A stretch of DNA of 46,936 nucleotides, from positions 1 through 46,936 of the forward strand of contig JAHDBJ010000035.1 of NCBI GenBank assembly GCA_020630435.1, read 5' to 3'. Numbering within the stretch: position 1 is the stretch's first letter; every line of letters begins with the position of its first letter. The DNA comes from Saprospiraceae bacterium (GTDB lineage: Bacteria > Bacteroidota > Bacteroidia > Chitinophagales > Saprospiraceae). The position numbers were made by a program, and so were the translations under genes. Under the pieces are notes generated by a model. The model made no database searches and was not told the origin of the DNA. It was given only the letters and a program-made list of their open reading frames with translations. Positions 42,626 to 46,936 of the stretch are shown piece after piece.

Positions 42626-43552
42626 TTACCAGAGAGGATTTGAGAAACTACCCGATGATGTCCATCGATTTATATAAGAATCTCCTTTTATCTGTTGAGT
42701 AATTGCTCCTGCCATATATAGATCAAAACAGTAATAAGAAGCAGAATAATATGGAGGGTGAGAGACTATCAATGCTGTTACATCTCTAGAACAATCGAAA
42801 GATCCATTAATATTAAAGAAATGGGTTTCTCCTACTACTTGAAAATCTCCATAAACATTTATATCAATTTTTCTGTGCTCCCCTGCTGATTTCCATTTTC
42901 TGTTTCTATATCTATATTCTAGTTTTACTTTCAAGTATAAGTTTGAATACCTTGCGCCATAAAAAGAAAACGATTCATTCAAAACTTCATGTACATATTT
43001 TCGTTTTCCCGTTGTGTTAGAAAAACTTCCTCCACACGGTTGATAAGAATATTGGTGAAATTCTCTTTGATGTCTTGAATCTCGTTTCCCTGCACAAAAT
43101 CGAGTTGTTCTATTAGAGTTGTTTTCTTGTATTGGTACAATATCTCCAATAGCTTCCAGTTGATTAGGATTTAGTTTAAGTTGTTCTATTTCGTTTTCTT
43201 GTGACTTAGGAATAGCGTACATTATTCCTTCGTTTAACCAAATAATATTTTCACCAATTTCAAATTCTTTATTCCAGTTAATTAAGGTTTTAAAAATATC
43301 CGAATAGGGCAATTCATTATCTTCAGTTTCATACCGTAAATAAGAGTTGTAATTTTTATTTTCAGCCCAATTTGTCAATTCTTCTTTTGTATAAAATTGA
43401 CTTAATTCTTTGTAGTACTGATTAAATTGATCCGCAGTATCAAATTTCAACCTTGATTCTATGGTTTGATTTGATTTGCCAATATCTTCTTTTTGACAAC
43501 TAGACAGGAAAAAAATAGTTAAAATAACGATACCTACTAATATCTTTTTCAT
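42626..43552 (-). CDS. Lipoprotein of unknown function, DUF4848-like N-terminus
   Basis: The 308-residue product has lipobox LSSC (Cys19). Residues about 35-130 (FDTADQFNQYYKELSQFYTKEEL, then FEIGENIIWLNEGIMYAIP) resemble the N-terminus of DUF4848-type Bacteroidota lipoproteins; this is a recollection of pattern, not a search. The C-terminal half is basic and aromatic, with four cysteines (in RFCAGKRD, YQPCGG, SFDCSR and SYYCFD), and is probably a disulfide-stabilised beta domain. The gene ends near an 80-nt hairpin. A divergent small lipoprotein gene lies 469 bp away and has a similar signal end (SCTKEDI versus SCQKEDI). Confidence 0.75.
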   Translation of the reverse strand: MKKILVGIVILTIFFLSSCQKEDIGKSNQTIESRLKFDTADQFNQYYKELSQFYTKEELTNWAENKNYNSYLRYETEDNELPYSDIFKTLINWNKEFEIGENIIWLNEGIMYAIPKSQENEIEQLKLNPNQLEAIGDIVPIQENNSNRTTRFCAGKRDSRHQREFHQYSYQPCGGSFSNTTGKRKYVHEVLNESFSFYGARYSNLYLKVKLEYRYRNRKWKSAGEHRKIDINVYGDFQVVGETHFFNINGSFDCSRDVTALIVSHPPYYSASYYCFDLYMAGAITQQIKGDSYINRWTSSGSFSNPLW

Positions 43553-44021
43553 AATTAAAATTTAAAAATTAACATTAATGGTTTCTTTGGCAGAACATAT
43601 TTATTTTCCTCTATATTTTACAACTAATAAATATGTTACCTTTTTATATAATTTTTTTATATGAAGTGATATTCTCAATATTATTACATTGCTGTTCGAC
43701 TTGTTTCAAGTTTATCTCTGGTAATACTTTTGGTTTTATTTCATTGCTTCTTGAACTTCTATTTTATGTTAATCTGTTTAATGGGCATTATTAGTTTTCT
43801 AGATACTCTAGTATAAATACCTACCAGTATTTTAGATAATTTTTCATAAAAGATATTTTTTTCGGTTACGTATGGTGTGATATACTATACTATAAAAATG
43901 TAATAAGATATTATTATCGAAACTATTGACTTGAAGAAAAGTCACTTTAAACGTTTTAAATGGCGGAAACCGAAAAGCCCTAATAGAGTAGGTATTATTT
44001 TTTAATTAAAAATTAAAAATT
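43553..44021. other. 469-bp gene-less region containing a Gre-like relic
   Basis: The stretch separates two divergent lipoprotein genes. It contains a decayed copy of part of the nearby Gre-like gene (43687-43760). No intact gene or clear promoter box is visible in the rest. Confidence 0.6.
43687..43760 (-). pseudogene. Degenerate fragment of a Gre-factor-like gene
   Basis: This segment aligns with about 44991-45053 of the intact Gre-like gene on the same strand. From 43697 to 43760, I count 50 identical of 57 aligned bases plus two insertions (5 and 2 nt); the match extends to 43687 with one further 3-nt gap. On the minus strand one frame reads TKSITRDKLETSRTAM, against TKSSAGDKFETSRAMM in the intact protein. 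The insertions break the frame and TAA stops follow, so it is a relic. It corresponds to the loop between the two coiled-coil helices. The rest of that copy is not recognisable here. Confidence 0.75.
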
Positions 44022-44591
44022 ATGAAAACTTTAAAATCTCTTTTAGGAATATCACTAATGTTCATTATTGTTCTTACTTCTTGTACTAAAGAAGATATAG
44101 AATTAAAGGAAACTACAGATATTCCTATTGACATTGAGCAGATAACATCGATGAGCGAATTAGAATCGTTAATGAAACTTGAGAATTATCAACCGACATC
44201 AGAATTTGAAAAATCATTTTTGTCGACAACTCATTTAAGAACATGCAGCAATCATTCAGATGAATCAAACTCTTGCTCAGGAATTTCTTCATTTTGGCCA
44301 GTTTCGACTACAGGAACTAGCAATTATTTAGGAGGCTGTATGGAAGCTTATTTAATAGACTACTTTAAACTAAGAGTAAATGGACAATATTATTATGTCT
44401 GTGCGTCTGGTGTGACATCTAATGATGAGGGAAGGTATTTATTGAGGGCAAGAGTTTCTAATGGCAAATTAGTTGTTTCTAATTTAACTTTTTATGGAGA
44501 TAAGATCAATACTTATTTACGTTTATATGGAGATAATAACTGTAATACGATTTCAGGTATAGGTAAAAATATCATTTCAGCAAGCTTATAA
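44022..44591 (+). CDS. Small cysteine-containing lipoprotein, unknown function
   Basis: The 189-residue product has lipobox LTSC (Cys21), followed by an acidic spacer (KEDIELKETTDIPIDIEQ). The mature domain has five more cysteines (TCSNHSDESNSCSG, GGCMEAY, YYVCASG, NNCN) and beta-type sequence such as FKLRVNGQYYYVCASG and RYLLRARVSNGKLVVSNLTF. No family is recognised. The A/T-rich leader just before the ATG has a repeated TTAAAAA unit. It is followed by an 11-bp hairpin (44619-44650) and faces the Gre-like gene. Confidence 0.72.
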   Translation: MKTLKSLLGISLMFIIVLTSCTKEDIELKETTDIPIDIEQITSMSELESLMKLENYQPTSEFEKSFLSTTHLRTCSNHSDESNSCSGISSFWPVSTTGTSNYLGGCMEAYLIDYFKLRVNGQYYYVCASGVTSNDEGRYLLRARVSNGKLVVSNLTFYGDKINTYLRLYGDNNCNTISGIGKNIISASL

Positions 44592-44618
44592 ACTCAATAT
44601 AGTATTTTATTATATAAT

Positions 44619-44650
44619 ATGAGTCATCCAGAGTTTTAGGGATGACTCAT
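44619..44650. terminator. Hairpin terminator between convergent genes
   Basis: Arms ATGAGTCATCC (44619-44629) and GGATGACTCAT (44640-44650) are perfect complements around 10 nt. The T-run is weak on both strands. It lies between the small lipoprotein gene and the convergent Gre-like gene. Confidence 0.7.
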
Positions 44651-44693
44651 GTTTGTATATAAATATTGATAATGTATTTTTAAAGTAGAGTTT

Positions 44694-45155
44694 TTAGATA
44701 AGATCTTCAATAATTACCTCTTGATTTCTGAATTCAACTTTTGCTCCTTTTTGCTTGCCAAGCAATATTTTTCCGATAGGTGATGCTAATGAGATAGCAT
44801 AAATTTTTTCTGTGTCAATTTGTATTTTTCCCATGCCAATAGATAGAAAATATTTGCCTTGATTCGTGATAATTAAACTTCCAACTTCGATTGTATTTGA
44901 TTCATTCTCAATATTGATTGCTAAGAGTTCTTTTTGCAATTGGAGAGCTTTATGAAGCTGTAGTTCGTTGCGCTGCTGTTCAATTTGCATCATCGCTCGA
45001 CTCGTTTCAAATTTATCTCCAGCACTACTTTTGGTTTCATTGTTTCTTGATTCTACAATGCCTTCTATCGCTTTTTTTGATTGCACTATTTTTTCATCAA
45101 TATGCTCTAACAATTTTTGATAAACTTGTTTTTTAAGATTTTCGTTTTTTGACAT
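44694..45155 (-). CDS. GreA/GreB-like transcription factor
   Basis: The 153-residue product has an N-terminal helical hairpin (residues about 4-80) with an acidic tip region NNETKSSAGDKFETSRA. The C-terminal domain ends in YAISLASPIGKILLGKQKGAKVEF, the FKBP-like Gre C-terminal block. The layout is that of Gre factors, which enter the RNA polymerase secondary channel and help restart stalled complexes, but the sequence is divergent. Similar Bacteroidota proteins are often mislabelled 3-oxoacyl-ACP synthase. Cleavage-stimulating activity is unproven. A broken second copy of its tip segment lies about 1.3 kb away (43687-43760). Confidence 0.8.
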   Translation of the reverse strand: MSKNENLKKQVYQKLLEHIDEKIVQSKKAIEGIVESRNNETKSSAGDKFETSRAMMQIEQQRNELQLHKALQLQKELLAINIENESNTIEVGSLIITNQGKYFLSIGMGKIQIDTEKIYAISLASPIGKILLGKQKGAKVEFRNQEVIIEDLI

Positions 45156-45228
45156 TCTGATTCAAGATGTTTTTTATTAGTTTGAAAGTGTATTTATTGT
45201 TGTGGTTTTTAAAAAATAGGAATAAAAT

Positions 45229-45280
45229 ATTTTGCGAAAAATAATATAACATTATATTTGTGATTTTTAATTCGCAAAAT
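45229..45280. promoter_or_regulatory. Promoter bracketed by 10-bp inverted repeats
   Basis: ATTTTGCGAA (45229-45238) and TTCGCAAAAT (45271-45280) are perfect inverted repeats 32 bp apart. Between and within them lie a -33 box TTTG (45231-45234), an 18-bp spacer and a -7 box TATATTTG (45253-45260). The left arm contains the -33 box and the right arm falls near the transcription start, so a protein bound to both arms would block or bend the promoter. The ATG follows at 45288. Confidence 0.65.
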
Positions 45281-45287
45281 CAAAAAT

Positions 45288-46916
45288 ATGATAAATTTTA
45301 CAAAACGTTTTTTGTTACTATTCGTAGTAACGTTGTTCTTTTTAGAGGGTAATTTAGAAGCACAGGGCGCTTATCCTGTCTTAGACAACCTTGCTGAAAA
45401 TGGCATTTCTAATGATGCAAAACTATTAGGTGCATTAGACAATAGATTGGTTTATTTTGATGAATCGAATGATGAATATATACTATGGGTTTCGGATGGA
45501 ACAGCAGAAGGAACGGTGCAAATTAGCCCCGAAGATCAGACGGAAATTAGTTTGATTGGTTCAACATCAAATGCTTGGTATTTTGAAGAAATAAGGGGAG
45601 AGAATTCTCACCTTTCAGTACTTTCTTCGGGAAGTAATGAATTGGTTTCATTATTAACAACAACAAAAAGTATATACCATCCAACGCTTTGGGGAGATGA
45701 TTTATATTATGCTATAAAAGTAGATGGAAGTAATGATGAAGATTTGATGAAAATAGATATTTCTACAGGAACAACGACTAAGTTGTTTACATCGGACTTT
45801 GGTGGGATTGTAGGGATAGGAGGAACCGATAATGACTTATTTTTTATTGCAAGCATGGACGATGGGAAAATGCTAGGAAAAAGTGATGGTACTGCTGCCA
45901 ATACGACTACTTTTCATAAGCTATATGATGGAGGAAGTGAGTTTGGTAAAGAGGTATACATGAAATCGGATGGTCAAAAAATGTACTTTTTTTATCATCC
46001 TACAAATGAGCCTTATACGCTATTTGTAAGCGATGGTACCTCTGAAGGTACAAAGATGCTTGAGGTTTATGATTATCCAGCTTTTGGAGCACCTGATCGT
46101 AATTTTGTATTTGCTAATAATAGAATGTTTTTTATTCTCAGAGAAGAAGGAGCACCGTCGGGAACAACCTACGAAATGCACGCTACAGATGGTACTGTAG
46201 CAGGTACTGTTAAATTAAACGAGGAATCGTATTATTCTAATCCTAGAGCGCTGACGGTATTTAATAATAAAGTATATTTCTCTTACCAAGACGGCAATTG
46301 GAATCGTGGAATGAAATCTACAGACGGCACATTGTCAGGTACAGAAGTGGTTCTAACGCCTTATACTTCTTCTGATGGTGTTGGAGGTATTTATGATGTA
46401 AATGTATATAACAATCAATTGGTTTTATCGGGCTATAGTAGTGAAAATGGTAGAGAAATATTTGTCAGTGATGGTACAGCAGAGGGAACAAGTTTATTGG
46501 TAGATGTCAATCAAGGAGAAGAGGGGAGCAATCCTGGTGAATATATGCAAGTTGGCGATTTGCTCTTTTTTATGGCAACGACAAATGAAATCAATCAACT
46601 CTGGGTCTTTGACCCTGATTATCAACCAACCGCTGTAGTCAATCCAAAATTAATTCATGCTAATAAAATTTACCCAAATCCATTGATTAATCATTCAGAA
46701 TTGACGATTGATTTAAAACTAACAACTATACCCAAAAGAGCATTGATTTTGATACATGATATGTATGGAAAACAGGTTTTGCAAAAAAAATTAGAAGTGG
46801 GAACCAATCGTTTGAAAGAAACAATTGATTTAGGAAATTTAGCAGCAGGCAATTATTTGCTTTCTGTTTATATTGATAATGAAATTGCACTTACGCATAA
46901 GCTAACTAGCTTTTAA
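45288..46916 (+). CDS. T9SS-secreted ELWxxDGT-repeat protein
   Basis: The 542-residue product has a signal peptide (MINFTKRFLLLFVVTLFFLEGNLEAQ). Six copies of the ELWxxDGT-type motif follow: LWVSDGTAEGT, GKSDGTAANT, LFVSDGTSEGT, MHATDGTVAGT, KSTDGTLSGT and IFVSDGTAEGT. They probably build a beta-propeller-like binding domain. The final 80 residues are a T9SS sorting domain (IYPNPLINHSELTID ... LAAGNYLLSVYI). No catalytic residues are visible, so a surface binding role is likely. It is a single gene with a clear promoter bracketed by inverted repeats. Confidence 0.92.
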   Translation: MINFTKRFLLLFVVTLFFLEGNLEAQGAYPVLDNLAENGISNDAKLLGALDNRLVYFDESNDEYILWVSDGTAEGTVQISPEDQTEISLIGSTSNAWYFEEIRGENSHLSVLSSGSNELVSLLTTTKSIYHPTLWGDDLYYAIKVDGSNDEDLMKIDISTGTTTKLFTSDFGGIVGIGGTDNDLFFIASMDDGKMLGKSDGTAANTTTFHKLYDGGSEFGKEVYMKSDGQKMYFFYHPTNEPYTLFVSDGTSEGTKMLEVYDYPAFGAPDRNFVFANNRMFFILREEGAPSGTTYEMHATDGTVAGTVKLNEESYYSNPRALTVFNNKVYFSYQDGNWNRGMKSTDGTLSGTEVVLTPYTSSDGVGGIYDVNVYNNQLVLSGYSSENGREIFVSDGTAEGTSLLVDVNQGEEGSNPGEYMQVGDLLFFMATTNEINQLWVFDPDYQPTAVVNPKLIHANKIYPNPLINHSELTIDLKLTTIPKRALILIHDMYGKQVLQKKLEVGTNRLKETIDLGNLAAGNYLLSVYIDNEIALTHKLTSF

Positions 46917-46936
46917 TCAATAAATGAAAAATAAAA

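Noticed and set aside
43553-44021. Mobile element or CRISPR in the gap between the two lipoproteins
   Set aside because: There are no regular repeats, no terminal inverted repeats and no transposase frame; the only recognisable content is the Gre-like relic.
44694-45155. Annotation as 3-oxoacyl-ACP synthase
   Set aside because: The protein is 153 residues with no thiolase-fold motifs; the C-terminal SPIGKILLGKQKG block and helical N-terminus fit a Gre-type factor.
1-46936. tRNA, rRNA and riboswitch genes
   Set aside because: I looked through the intergenic regions for cloverleaf and conserved aptamer patterns by eye and found none; a covariance-model scan would be decisive.

Overview
The window is AT-rich chromosomal DNA of a member of the Bacteroidota. 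Evidence: SusC/SusD outer-membrane proteins, four secreted proteins ending in C-terminal domains of the type IX secretion system (T9SS), TAnnTTTG promoter -7 boxes, and start codons preceded by A/T-rich leaders rather than Shine-Dalgarno sequences. The mix of lamin-tail, CUB, ELWxxDGT-repeat and MORN-caspase proteins suggests a marine gliding or predatory lineage, perhaps Saprospiria. That placement is inference; there is no rRNA in the window. I found no tRNA, rRNA, CRISPR array, insertion sequence or phage gene.

Layout. 0.1-5 kb: a small outer-membrane barrel protein (-), a TonB-dependent receptor (+) and a lipoprotein with a barrel-like tail (-). 5.5-11 kb: a nutrient-uptake operon (SusC-like, SusD-like, accessory lipoprotein) closed by a strong terminator. 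11-16 kb: a large T9SS-secreted subtilisin-like protease and an orphan MacB/FtsX-type permease. 15.9-19.2 kb (-): two overlapping genes for exported proteins of unknown function. 19.3-24.2 kb (+): an SPFH protein, an NAD-kinase-like protein, a small unknown protein, NAD synthetase (nadE) and uracil phosphoribosyltransferase (upp). 24.3-29 kb: a DUF1761-like membrane protein, a secreted MORN-repeat/caspase fusion and a three-CUB T9SS protein. 29-31.6 kb: a polysaccharide deacetylase (-) and gltX (+). 31.7-35.9 kb (-): a giant lamin-tail-domain protein. 36.2-41.6 kb (+): a small anti-sigma-like protein, then a tight four-gene unit of membrane protein, TonB-dependent receptor, LytS-type kinase and LytTR regulator. 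41.6-45.2 kb: a methyltransferase, two small lipoproteins, and a Gre-factor-like gene with a decayed second copy of part of it nearby. 45.3-46.9 kb: a T9SS protein with ELWxxDGT repeats.

How the genes work together. Much of the window serves the cell surface: import across the outer membrane (three TonB receptors, one with a SusD partner), four T9SS-exported proteins, and several lipoproteins. The clearest functional grouping is NAD-centred: an SPFH scaffold-like protein, a protein of the NAD-kinase fold with altered motifs, a small partner and NAD synthetase. The clearest signalling unit is the receptor/kinase/regulator operon at 36.6-41.6 kb. The most unusual sequence-level signals are a 51-bp dyad between divergent genes (19.24-19.29 kb), a perfect 33-bp palindrome beside a promoter (27.11-27.14 kb), inverted repeats flanking a promoter -7 box (45.23-45.28 kb), and the Gre-like relic at 43.69-43.76 kb.
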